Positions 45,819-55,394 of a stretch of 64,000 nucleotides of DNA are shown one piece after another (position 1 is the stretch's first letter; the number at the start of each line of letters is the position of its first letter). The stretch comes from Panonychus citri (Eukaryota; Arthropoda; Arachnida; Trombidiformes; Tetranychidae): contig NW_026515548.1 of NCBI RefSeq assembly GCF_014898815.1, positions 1,470,501 through 1,534,500 of the forward strand, in the 5' to 3' direction. The position numbers and the translations under genes are program-made. Under the pieces are notes generated by a model. The model made no database searches. It saw only the letters and a list, made by a program, of their open reading frames with translations, and had not been told where the DNA came from.

Positions 45819-46909
45819 ATGATAATGAATTTCTCCAATCTCTCGGTTAATCAACTTAGATGTTTGTCTTCAGGTGGAAATCGATCACTTTGCAAACTTG
45901 TCATTAAATCGTGTTTAAATTATCAACTACCTACCTCGTCATTTATCAGTATTAGATTAAAGGTAAGTCAAAATATACAAACGTTTAAATCAATTCCGAT
46001 TTTAATTCAATTTTCTTCTCTATTTTTCAGCATAACCATGGCAATAATAGTAATAACAAACACGGAGTTCATTTCGTCAACAAAGGTGTCTCCATAAAAT
46101 ATGCTAATCAATTGGAAAAAATTAGTGATACTAATAACAAAAATGACTCTGATTCTGAACCTAAACGTTCAAGTAGATTGTTGGTTCTAATAGCTTGGAT
46201 TCGTGCTGCTGAGAAAAATTTAGACAAATATCGTGATATTTATCTGAAAAATTATGGTTTCGATGTGCTAACCGTTTACACAAATCCAATTGATTTTATG
46301 TTTCCCACTTCGGGAACCCAAAAGACTGCCCATAATCTTGTAAATTATTTGGTCAATGAAGGAACCAAATATTCGGACATTGTGATCCATGGATTTTCGG
46401 TTGGTGCCTACGAATTTGGGGAAGTACTACTTATCCTTAGTAAAGCCTTAAAAGAAAATAATCCAAACGTTAGTGCCTATCATCGTTTGGTTGACACAAT
46501 CAGAGGAATGATCTTTGACAGTGCTGTTGATGTCAGCGGTGCTCCACTTGGTGTATCACGTTCTGTTGGCGGTGAAACTTTTCTCGCCGATTTCATTCAA
46601 CTCATTATGCGTTTCTATATGTGGTTAGCTTATCCAATTGCAACCAAACATTACCAAGCATCTTCAGCCATGTTTCACTCTATGTTTCTCCGATGTCCAG
46701 CATTACTTTTATTCTCAAAGCAAGACGTTATCTCCGACGCTCAGATCAATTTATCCTTAGCCGCTGAATGGTCTTCTCTTGGTATTAATGTAACCGTTAA
46801 AGATTTTAATCATTCTCGTCATGTTACTCATTATCGAAAGTATCCCGATGAGTACGAGAAGCAGATTGATGATTTTATCCGTAAATTACCTTATGCATCA
46901 CCGTTTTAG
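45819..46909 (+). CDS. TMEM53-like (DUF829) alpha/beta hydrolase
   Basis: Two exons, 45819-45962 and 46031-46909, joined in phase 0, give 340 residues. The DUF829/TMEM53 core is clear: LVLIAWIRAAEKNLDKYRDIY near the start, nucleophile elbow HGFSVGAY, FDSAVDVSG, the acid-region motif LLLFSKQDVISD and the His motif NHSRHVTHYRKYPDEY. TMEM53 in vertebrates is a nuclear-envelope protein affecting SMAD signalling, and the wider family is predicted to have hydrolase activity. About 65 extra N-terminal residues precede the core. The first 48 contain Arg, Lys, Ser and Asn but no Asp or Glu, as in mitochondrial targeting peptides. The function of the extension is inferred only. Confidence 0.88.
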
Positions 46910-47958
46910 ATTAACCATTTCAAATTCTACAAATTAATAAGTGACCAATATTTGGATAGCGAAGCGAAAAAACAATCAACAAACTCAAATCATTCTCAAG
47001 TCAAAACCCAGAGCGAAAATCTAATTTACTTTTCTCTATTCTTCTTCAACCAAAGGTCCTAGTTATGTTATCTCTTTATCTCTCTCTCTCTCTCTATCTC
47101 TTTTTTGTTTCTAGTTACTTGTCAATTCTGATGATTATCGGTTCGATTAACATTTACAATTATCAATTGATTGTGAAGCTTTTGATTGCAAACAGCACTT
47201 TTCATCTTCATGCTGTGATCTCATGCAACATTTTCTGGTGTCACTCAATATTCATACTGATAAGTTAAGATTAGTTCATAATAATTGTTACATTCATCGA
47301 GTGTGGTAATGAATGTTAACGAATTAATCAACTAGCAATATAATAACAAAAAAAAAACAAAGTTAATCACATTCGATAATTAACAATTTCGACTTATCTG
47401 TTGAATATCTTCTCAATAACTTTTTTTCTCTCTAAAAGTTAACAACATCAATCAACAATAATCATCATTATTACTATTGCATCTCATCAAATCTCTGTAA
47501 TTTTCAGGAATTTTTGTTTTCAATCCCTTCACTTATTCAAAAATCAGTAACAATTAAATTAGAAAATAAATTAAAATGAACAAAATTTAACGTTTTTTTC
47601 TGAAAACTGACAAACTTCCCTTTCCCTTTCATATAAACCACATTAAGGATTTTACTTCCTTCAAAATGTAATTAACTTAATTCAAATTCTCCTTGGTTTA
47701 TTTCTAATTTATTCACAGTTTACTAATTAAAAGCTACTCAATTAACTAGAAAATTTAATTTTCATCAACATTTTCGCTACAAATCGACCCACCAGATGGC
47801 GCCGAATATCATGGTTGCCATGGTTACGAATTCATTTGTTGTCATTTGGTTTATCATATGGACCACATGGTGAAGTTTATTTAATTGATTATTTTTCATT
47901 TGGTTTCGTCTCTTTCATTGTTAATTATTTATTAGTTGTAAGTTTTTAATTAATTAAA
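46910..47958. other. Intergenic region between TMEM53-like and RRP15-like genes
   Basis: TMEM53-like 3' UTR followed by AT-rich spacer. The final 170 bp before RRP15 is less AT-rich and carries a perfect CTCF-type motif. A short open frame at 47065-47268 is low-complexity at its start and unsupported. Confidence 0.65.
47789..47802 (+). promoter_or_regulatory. CTCF/YY1-like motif upstream of the RRP15-like gene
   Basis: CCACCAGATGGCGC matches the CTCF core CCASYAGRKGGCRS at all 14 positions. It lies 157 bp before the RRP15 start codon. The ATGGCG core would also fit YY1/Pho. Confidence 0.55.
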
Positions 47959-48333
47959 ATGTCGGCTGGTTGGTCAGATGTTCTTAATCGTTTGATCAAT
48001 AGATCTGAGAAGACAAATAAGAAGCCCTTGAGTCGAGCTTTGGTCAACAAGGAAAAACCTTCACAAGGAAAATCGCGGAAACAGATTATCGTTAAATCGG
48101 GTTATGAAAGTGAACGGAAAAAGCCAAGTATTCAGGATAAAGAATATGAAAGGATGTTACAATCTATTGCTACCAAAGGTGTTGTTCAATTGTTTAATTC
48201 GCTTACAGCATTGGAAGAACCCGAACCTGAACCAAAGAAAGTGAAAAGAGAAGAGCCTGTTGCAAGTACTTCGGTTCTTGATAAATGGGGAGATTTAACT
48301 GTGGAAGATGATGAAGAAGATGATGCAGTTTGA
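47959..48333 (+). CDS. RRP15-like ribosomal RNA processing protein
   Basis: Single exon, 124 residues. The N-terminal motif SAGWSDVLNRLI matches the AGWADAMAKVL region of RRP15, and the central ERMLQSIATKGVVQLFNSL matches RNLVRIATRGVVQLFNAV, the most conserved part of the family. A basic middle (KKPLSRALVNKEKPSQ, SERKKP) and an acidic C-terminus (DDEEDDAV) surround it. RRP15 is nucleolar and needed for pre-60S maturation. Vertebrate RRP15 is more than twice as long, so this is a minimal version; no downstream exon was recognised before the polyA signal at 48534. It converges with DNA ligase I. Confidence 0.85.
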   Translation: MSAGWSDVLNRLINRSEKTNKKPLSRALVNKEKPSQGKSRKQIIVKSGYESERKKPSIQDKEYERMLQSIATKGVVQLFNSLTALEEPEPEPKKVKREEPVASTSVLDKWGDLTVEDDEEDDAV

Positions 48334-48512
48334 TCTGTTGGTAGGAAAAATTTATTATTCTATTTTTACTATTCATGGATCAATGGTTACAATCATGAAG
48401 ATGCTAAATCGATGAGGAGCAAATAGGTGAAAATGTTGATAAGAAAATGGAGTCAAAAGAAACCAGAATCTTGTTAATGTATGAAAATCTTGTGATTGGA
48501 TCGGTTGATCAA

Positions 48513-48518
48513 TTTATT
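48513..48518 (-). terminator. Polyadenylation signal of DNA ligase I
   Basis: AATAAA on the - strand, 47 bp past the ligase stop codon. Predicted cleavage is near 48485-48503. Confidence 0.6.
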
Positions 48519-48533
48519 AAAAGAAAAAAAAAC

Positions 48534-48539
48534 AATAAA
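48534..48539 (+). terminator. Polyadenylation signal of the RRP15-like gene
   Basis: AATAAA on the + strand, about 200 bp past the RRP15 stop. It lies inside the 3' UTR of the convergent ligase gene. Confidence 0.6.
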
Positions 48540-48564
48540 CCATTAAGTTGATTGGCTGAATTGT

Positions 48565-50729
48565 TCATTCAACATCCATTTCTTCATCGCTATCGTTACC
48601 TTTGGTTTGAGTTTTAATTTGTTCTTGATTGTTGTACATATCGACGACTTGCATTGCCGAAGTCGCTTCTTCAGATTTTTTGTCCTCTCGAATTCGGATA
48701 AAACGAGGAAATCGAAGAGAAATTCCTTTTTCAGATTCCAAAGAACCAAAAGCTGCTCGATGAACTGGAGATATCGATAAATCTGCACATTTGACTTCCC
48801 AAACTTGAACAGCATCAAACCAAACATCAGGTTTGATTGTCTGATCATAATTATAATAAGATTTTGGTCTTTCAATAACCAATTCTTTGAATGCTTCATA
48901 TTGATTCTCAAGATCTTCATCTTTAAATCCAGTTCCAAGTTTACAGATTGATTGGAATTCCTCTTTTTCATCATCATAACAAGCTAATAAATAACCTCCA
49001 TATCTACCGGTCCTTTTACCTTTTCCAATATAAGCTCCAATTACTACGAGATCAAGTGTATCACCAACACCTTCAAGGTAATCTTTTTTGATCTGAGGAA
49101 AAAAAAGAGAGAAAAATTAAATTATAAATTTAATTCCAAACAAATTGACGAATTACAAACCTTGAGCCAACTACGAGATCTTTTTGCTATTTCATAAGTC
49201 GCATCCACATCTAAAGTCTTGACCATTAGTCCTTCACATTTGGCTAAAGAAAATCATATATTCGTTGAAAAAGATTAGTTACAATTTTGAATAGAATAGA
49301 AAATAATATTAGTGTTAGAATTTAATTAACCTTTAATTGATTCATCCAAAAATTCTTGAATCTCATCGGTTGTTTCGACGTCTCGAGAAACGGCCATCAT
49401 GAATTTCCCTTCGATATCTTTGAAACTTTCGCGAAGATGTTTACGTCGTTCACTAAGACTTTCGGTGACGAAAGATTTTCCATTTAAATATAACAAATCG
49501 AAAGCGAAAATACAAACATGCACTTTAATTTCATCTTCAGAAGCATCTTTCCTTTTCCTTGTACTTAACACTTGGAATGGGAGAATCTGTTTATCATGTG
49601 AATCCCATGCAACTGCTTCCGAATCGATGATGAAACTTTTGACATCCGGCTTGATGACATCTTTCATCCTCGAAATAATATCTGGATACTTGGATGTATT
49701 GTCTTCTTGATTTCGACTGAAAATTCTGATTTCACCATTTTCCATCAAATGAATTTGAGCTCTTTCTCCGTCATATTTAAATTCACAGGTAAATTTAGCT
49801 TGATTAAATCGACGAAGAACTTCATCAACACCTTTCGTCGGATGAGCTAACATTGGTTTCAATGGAACACCAGGAATCAATTGACACTTTTCGTCTAATG
49901 ATTCCCATCCATGTTCAAGTAGAACGTTGATAATTTGTTGATAATTTGGACATCGACAGTAAACTGTTTTCAAAATTTGAGTAACTGTGTCCACCCGCGA
50001 TTTGAATGAATCACTTCCTCTTTTTGATTTACCTTCGCCCAAAACAATACTCTGGGCTAAGGCTGATAATAACGATTGCTCTGCTAATCCAATTCGCAGT
50101 TTACCGGCTAAAGAACGGACTAAATAACGAGCTTCACAGTCTCTACAAGCGACAATCAACGATTGAATTTTATCGGTCTTTTTTTGACCTGAACTTTGTC
50201 CTGAAAACAGAGCAATTTCCCGGAAACTTTTGAAAACTCCTTGAACGGTCAATCTTGGTGGTCGGAACAATAAGCTCTGAGTAGTCCGACTATCCTCAGC
50301 AACCAAACCAAGATCCCCTTTCTTTTTGATATCAGCTTTAATGTGATCCACCTTACGTCCGGTAGCATTTGCTAAAGCTTTCATGATAATTGTCTCACCG
50401 ATTCCCAGTTCAAGGCCTTCATATGCAGGACCCAATTTATTGAGACACAAATAGATTGAAGGAAGCAAATCCTCTGGACTTTTCTCCTTCACTGACCACA
50501 GGTAATTGGCAAGTATCTCGATCATTTTAAGACGTGATGACACTTCTTCTATCGCCTTCAATGTAAGTGTAAAATAAATGAATGGCGTTTTATCTCCATC
50601 CTTCCAAGAAGCATCTTTAATTGCATCATAATTACTCTTACCAGGATTATAGTCAACAGAACCATTGGTTGAAGGAGCATTTGGTTTACTCTTTGTCTCC
50701 GATTCTTCACGTTTACGTTTTAACGCCAT
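48565..50729 (-). CDS. Lig1: DNA ligase I (ATP-dependent)
   Basis: Three exons, 49331-50729, 49161-49243 and 48565-49092, give 669 residues from Met at 50729 (Kozak CACAATGG). Order: short basic N-terminus (ALKRKREES, NLS-like); DNA-binding domain (YFTLTLKAIEEVSSRLKMIEI, LVRSLAGKLRIGLAEQS); nucleotidyltransferase domain with adenylation motif FKYDGERAQIH (Lys318), SRNQEDNTSKYPDII, IIDSEAVAWD, CEGLMVKTL and WLKIKKDY; OB-fold (VWEVKCADLSISP, GISLRFPRFIRIREDK). It seals nicks in replication and excision repair. The frame also continues 37 codons upstream to a Met at 50840, adding a Cys/Arg/Lys-rich, nearly acid-free leader that could target mitochondria. Compared with human LIG1 (919 residues) the long N-terminal PIP-box region is missing. 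Assignment is by the catalytic core, which matches LIG1 much better than LIG3 or LIG4. Confidence 0.95.
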
Positions 50730-50875
50730 TGTGGTGGAAATTGTTGATCTAATTAACACTAAGAAATTACAAGGTTCTAATTTTAAACAATTAACTCGAT
50801 AACAACAAGAGACAATCTTTAGACAATAAGATTTAATCATTAAGAAAAGAATGATATTTACGCGCCTTTTTTTCT

Positions 50876-50889
50876 CCGCCAGGTGTCGC
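50876..50889 (+). promoter_or_regulatory. CTCF/YY1-like motif upstream of DNA ligase I
   Basis: CCGCCAGGTGTCGC fits CCASYAGRKGGCRS at 12 of 14 positions and is the weakest of the four. It lies 36 bp before the upstream ligase Met at 50840. Confidence 0.35.
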
Positions 50890-50998
50890 TTTTCTTCTAA
50901 GGGAAAATATTCTAATTTCTAAAATTTTGATCAATTGATTTGGAGAAAAATAAAATTAATTTAATAGAAAACTTATTTTTATTATTAATTTGATTGTT

Positions 50999-52494
50999 TT
51001 ATTCTTTGATTTTCTCTTTATTTTTTAGACCCAACGCAGCCATTCCTTCGAGATACAATTCTCTAAAATTTTTAATTATCTCAGGAATGAAAACTTGACA
51101 ATTAGAATCATTTGAAATCTTCTCATAAGAAACTAGAACTCGAGAAACGTTAAATTTCATATCTTGGTTACAACAATCAACTAAACGAAATGAGGGATGA
51201 TTTGGTAAACTGTCTTCCATTTGGTAATCAGTTATCCTTGGAATCCAGAAAACTAATCGACCTCCAATTCGTAAATTTTTTAATGCCAATCGAAACAAAT
51301 CTCTCATAATATCCTCGAACGGATAAAGAACCTTAGATGGATAATGACAATTTAAATATTCTTCGGGTACTTTGTAAGTTTCATCGTATTTATCAGTTCC
51401 TATTTTTCTTGAGTTTTCCCTAATTCCATAAGGAGGATCAGTTATAATCGCATCCACTTCAAATGGCCTGAATGGAGATCTCGAAGCATCGGCGACAAAA
51501 ACATCCAAATAATTAGATGTTAATCCGTATTGTTGGAAATTGGCATAAACACTTTCGTCGGGATCTCGTTTGGTTGCATATCGACGGGAGGGTTTTCGTT
51601 CACCGTGAAGTAATTTGTAATCAATGTCACTGCCGATGGTAAAGGCTCCATATTTCGCTGCGGCCACTAACAGGGATCCCGAACCTACGAACGGATCATA
51701 AACAATGTCACCATCTTTGACGAACCCCAAATTGGCCATAACGGCCGTTAACCAGGGGACCATCGAGGTGTTACTAATGAATTTACGTTTCTTAAGGCTA
51801 ACATCATGAGAGAATCGGTTATCTCCATTGGTAAGGAATCGACCAAAGAAAATATCATAAGGTTCTTTCGGTGCTGAATTAGATAATAGTCCAAAATATT
51901 CAATCAGATAGAAATGATTATCTGGTTCGGTCAAGTTGATCGGCCCTTCAAATGGTAAAAACGAAAGTTGCTCAATCTTATCGACCTTTAATTGACTAGT
52001 GATCTTTTTCCCATAGGTTTGAACGGTAATTTTAAATGATCGATCAGCACCAGTAAACTCTTTCTTTCTAATCAAGTCACATTGTTTAAGTTGAGAAATT
52101 AAATCTTCTCGGTTTGATGAATGAGACCAAAGATGAAACAATGATCGTACACAAACAGCCCGACTAGCTGCTTTGATTAATTTCTCTTCTTCTTCAACTG
52201 TATCACTTTTAACAATCAGGAAAGGCTAATATAAAGATAAGAGAAACAAATCAAATTAAATTATCATCATCCAAAAATAGAATAATAAACAAATTAACTT
52301 ACATTTTCCTTTGGAGTATCGGAAAGTTTTACATTACAATTGAATAGAGTTAAAAGAGCTTTAATCTCCTGTGGGTAGAACAAATTGAAGAAACAATTAA
52401 CCAATAATTCACACCAATAACAGCACAATTAGACGATACTTACAGCTAATCTGAAAGCTGGACTTTCTTGACAAAACCAAATTAAATAATTCAT
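50999..52494 (-). CDS. Trmt11: TRMT11, tRNA (guanine-10-N2) methyltransferase catalytic subunit
   Basis: Three exons, 52444-52494, 52303-52368 and 50999-52225, all phase 0, give 447 residues (human protein 463). The N-terminus MNYLIWFCQESPAFRLAEIK corresponds to the start of the THUMP-like region. The methyltransferase domain has SAM motif I DPFVGSGSLLVAAA, the link GSDIDYKLLHG and catalytic motif IV TDPPYGIRE. With TRMT112 it makes m2G10 in many tRNAs. The first exon has only 17 codons. The gene is head-to-head with PBDC1, separated by 411 bp, and its 3' end is about 160 bp from the ligase leader, on the same strand. Confidence 0.94.
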
Positions 52495-52905
52495 TTAATA
52501 TTCACAAATGATCAACAAAACAAAAACAAATGCAAATTCAAAACATAAACTTCATTAGATTTAAGCTTATCTTTTATAAAGACTAAACATAAACAGAATT
52601 GTCTTGAGTTGACCAACTCAAATTGTGATTAAAGTGAAAAAGAATAAAAAAAATTAATAACAATTAGAAGCAATTAGAAGCAATTTAATTAAAAGTAAAC
52701 AAATTTTTCTTAACAAAAGATTCACTCGATTCAAAAGGAACCGCTTCAAGTCCCATGCTGAGTCTTAATTCGGATCCAGATTCGAATCCAAGTTCCGAGT
52801 CCCGAGCTGAAAGTAAATTAAGTTTTCCTTTTGATTGTTACAATTAATATTGTTTTTAACTTTAATTGTTGGGTATTTAATTGATTGGATTTTGTGAGAG
52901 GTTCA
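52495..52905. other. Divergent promoter of TRMT11 and PBDC1
   Basis: A 411-bp spacer between start codons of opposite genes. Near 52.74-52.81 kb it becomes less AT-rich (around GGATCCAGATTCGAATCC). No TATA box or CTCF-like word is visible. Confidence 0.6.
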
Positions 52906-53376
52906 ATGGCTGCATCAATCAAATCGCTGTTCACCAAACCTGCTGATGAATTTGTCAATGATCCTGAGATTGAACATCTTTGGACAATTAAAGCTGTTGA
53001 TCAAATGATTGTTCATTATAATCTAATTTCAAGTGTTCCACCTAAAGATCTTAAATTAACCAAAAAAGATGATATAATTTATGAGAAATTTTGTCAATCA
53101 TTTCCTGATTTTCCTTGTGATAAGTTTAAAACGGAAGATTTAAAATCGGACGAATCAAAAGCTAAATGGAGACCATTTTGTGAAGAGTTTAAAGGAGAAG
53201 TTGAAGATTACAATTTCGCTTCTCTTTTGAGACTTGATTGTACCGGTGATTATTCGGAGGATAATACAGTTGTTGTTCCAAGAATACAATTTTTAGCCCT
53301 TGAAATTGCTCGAAATAGACTTGGTCACAATGATAGTGTTTATCTCTCGAAAAAAGCAAAAAACGAACAATCATAA
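52906..53376 (+). CDS. PBDC1-like protein
   Basis: Single exon, 156 residues, from the ATG at 52906 (TTCAATGG). Conserved PBDC1 blocks are visible: NDPEIEHLWTIKAVD, HYNLISSVPPKDLKLTKKDD, KAKWRPFCEEFKGEVEDYNF, LLRLDCTGDYSEDNT and PRIQFLALEIARNRLGHND. The protein is shorter than human PBDC1 (233 residues) because the repetitive acidic C-terminal tail is absent. PBDC1 is cytosolic and little studied; yeast Ybr062c-like and other eukaryotic relatives share only this core, and a precise role is not established. An AATAAA lies at 53468. Confidence 0.9.
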   Translation: MAASIKSLFTKPADEFVNDPEIEHLWTIKAVDQMIVHYNLISSVPPKDLKLTKKDDIIYEKFCQSFPDFPCDKFKTEDLKSDESKAKWRPFCEEFKGEVEDYNFASLLRLDCTGDYSEDNTVVVPRIQFLALEIARNRLGHNDSVYLSKKAKNEQS

Positions 53377-53467
53377 TTTTCTTTCTTCCTCCTTACTGAA
53401 AACCTTCTCAAACCTCAACTTCTAACAAAAATCTGATTTATATTTTTCTCTCCATCTTCTGTTATAA

Positions 53468-53473
53468 AATAAA
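53468..53473 (+). terminator. Polyadenylation signal of PBDC1
   Basis: AATAAA 92 bp after the PBDC1 stop. The convergent ribophorin I stop is about 98 bp further on. Confidence 0.6.
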
Positions 53474-53570
53474 GGTACAATTTAAATGTATTAAAAAATT
53501 CTTTTAATCAATTTAATTGTAGTAGCCCAGGCAAAATATTGGAAATGGAAAAGAAGAGAAAAAAAAATGT

Positions 53571-55394
53571 TTACAAAGTTCCCGAAGTCGCAACCATTTT
53601 CTTGGCTAATTCTGCCTTCTTTTTGGTAATGTTAAGATCAGTGTCGAGATAAAGTGACTTGTTGACCTTTCCGGAGACCAATTTTTCAACAAGTAATCGT
53701 TGTTGATGAAGTTGCTCTCGTAATTCTTTATCTAATCGTTGGAGTTCATTAATTTTATCCAAAAGTGAATGTGAGGCTCCTTCACTTTTCATTCGGGAAA
53801 CCAAATCACTTATTGATTGTGATTCTTGTTTAAGATCAGCGCTAATCTGTTTGATAGCAGTTTGAAAAGCTGAATCATCTTTCGAGGTTTTAAATTTGTT
53901 TGATGTTTGGTCAAATTTAGCATATAAATTAGTCCGTTTTGCATGATGATTAATAACCGATTCAACTAAACTGCTAACACGTTGACTACTCTCTTTACCG
54001 GGATTTTTAGTTAAACTAAAATCAAGACGTAAGATTATAATTGTCAGGATAGTGATGATGATCAGTGAGATGACAAAAAGAATCGGCTTTTGGAGAGTGT
54101 TAATTGTTGCGTTAAATGTAAAGGTAATTTTGACATTTTGAATATGATCTTCAACCAGGTTCGATTTTCGTAAAACAATCTTAGGCTCTCCAATTGTGTC
54201 CAAGAATGACATGTGAATTTGATCCTTTTCCCTAATCACGGAATAAGGTGTATTCAGTTTAACGTCTGTAGCTCCTTCGGGTAAGATGATGTTAATTGTG
54301 GCCTCGTCGATAACTGCGTTATCAAAGATATGATCAACAAATGGAATCCTAAGTGAATATTGGTCACCCTCATTGGAAAGATATTCTGACAATGGAAGTG
54401 AATAACCAATAACATAATGAGTTTTCCAACCACCAAACAAAGGGAATCTTGGCCTTAGATCGGCGATCACATTTTTAAGACCATTACGAAGATTAGAAGT
54501 ACTAATGTTTCCAATTTCATCTCGATAATAGACATCATAGGCTGATGGTGGTAATTTTGTTCTAAAGGTTTTAATTGATGAGATTCCATTAGTTGGTTCT
54601 CTTTGAAATTCATATCGGGAAAAGGCTCCTCTTAATTTTGCACCATCATGATGAATGTCAATCACTTCTTCAATTGAAATAACTCCTGACCAAATGGACA
54701 GATGAATATTTCTATCCAATTTTGATACGGTTAGGAAAGGTGAATTATTCTCATAGTGAACTTGAAGTTTTGATTGAGTAAAGGCTGCGATATTTTCATA
54801 AGGTCCATAGTTGATATTTTGATTGGCAGTTGAACTTGGTTTCAATTTGGTGTAAGATTCAATCGATCCAGAGGCTAATTTGACTTTAGTTGTTTGACTT
54901 TTGGTCAAATATGGACTGAAGAAGTAATGATTTCCATTGTAGAGAACTAATTGTCTCTCTGATTGAGAGATTGTATTAGGATAAGGCTCAAGAATATGGG
55001 TAAAAACAGCTTCCACTTCAATACCATCCAATGAAGAACCAGGGGCAATCTTGTTCTCACTTAAATCTAATGACCAGGCCTGTTTACCATTGGGTAAAGT
55101 CGATGAAGAAACCAACAAATTAACCTTTGATTTATCACTTTTAACCAGAGAAGCTTCGATAAATGACAAATGGGCCAAATGATTGTCATCGAATGAGACC
55201 AAATATTTATCCACCGATGTCTTACCAGAGTTTTCAATCACAATGCGACACGTAATGGTTACCAGTTGGCTGGTTACGTCTATCATCCGGTCAACTTTTC
55301 TATTGATAACATCACTGTAATGATCGCCATTAACGATCGAAGAGGACAATCCGATGATCAGCAATAAGCTGATTGTTCTAATAATCATTGACAT
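53571..55394 (-). CDS. RPN1: Ribophorin I, oligosaccharyltransferase subunit 1
   Basis: Single exon, 607 residues, the same length as human RPN1. Residues 1-23 are a signal peptide (IIRTISLLLIIGLSSSIVNG). The luminal region carries family motifs: ILEPYPNTISQSERQLV, YSPY-like YFFSPYLTKSQTTKVKL, YGPYENI, DRNIHLSIWSG, PRFPLFGGWKTHYVIGY and LPEGATDVK. A single membrane segment (about 435-455, ILFVISLIIITILTIIIL) leads into a cytosolic tail with coiled-coil character that corresponds to the ribosome-contacting end. As a non-catalytic subunit of OST it helps deliver substrates for N-glycosylation in the ER. Confidence 0.96.
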   Translation of the reverse strand: MSMIIRTISLLLIIGLSSSIVNGDHYSDVINRKVDRMIDVTSQLVTITCRIVIENSGKTSVDKYLVSFDDNHLAHLSFIEASLVKSDKSKVNLLVSSSTLPNGKQAWSLDLSENKIAPGSSLDGIEVEAVFTHILEPYPNTISQSERQLVLYNGNHYFFSPYLTKSQTTKVKLASGSIESYTKLKPSSTANQNINYGPYENIAAFTQSKLQVHYENNSPFLTVSKLDRNIHLSIWSGVISIEEVIDIHHDGAKLRGAFSRYEFQREPTNGISSIKTFRTKLPPSAYDVYYRDEIGNISTSNLRNGLKNVIADLRPRFPLFGGWKTHYVIGYSLPLSEYLSNEGDQYSLRIPFVDHIFDNAVIDEATINIILPEGATDVKLNTPYSVIREKDQIHMSFLDTIGEPKIVLRKSNLVEDHIQNVKITFTFNATINTLQKPILFVISLIIITILTIIILRLDFSLTKNPGKESSQRVSSLVESVINHHAKRTNLYAKFDQTSNKFKTSKDDSAFQTAIKQISADLKQESQSISDLVSRMKSEGASHSLLDKINELQRLDKELREQLHQQRLLVEKLVSGKVNKSLYLDTDLNITKKKAELAKKMVATSGTL

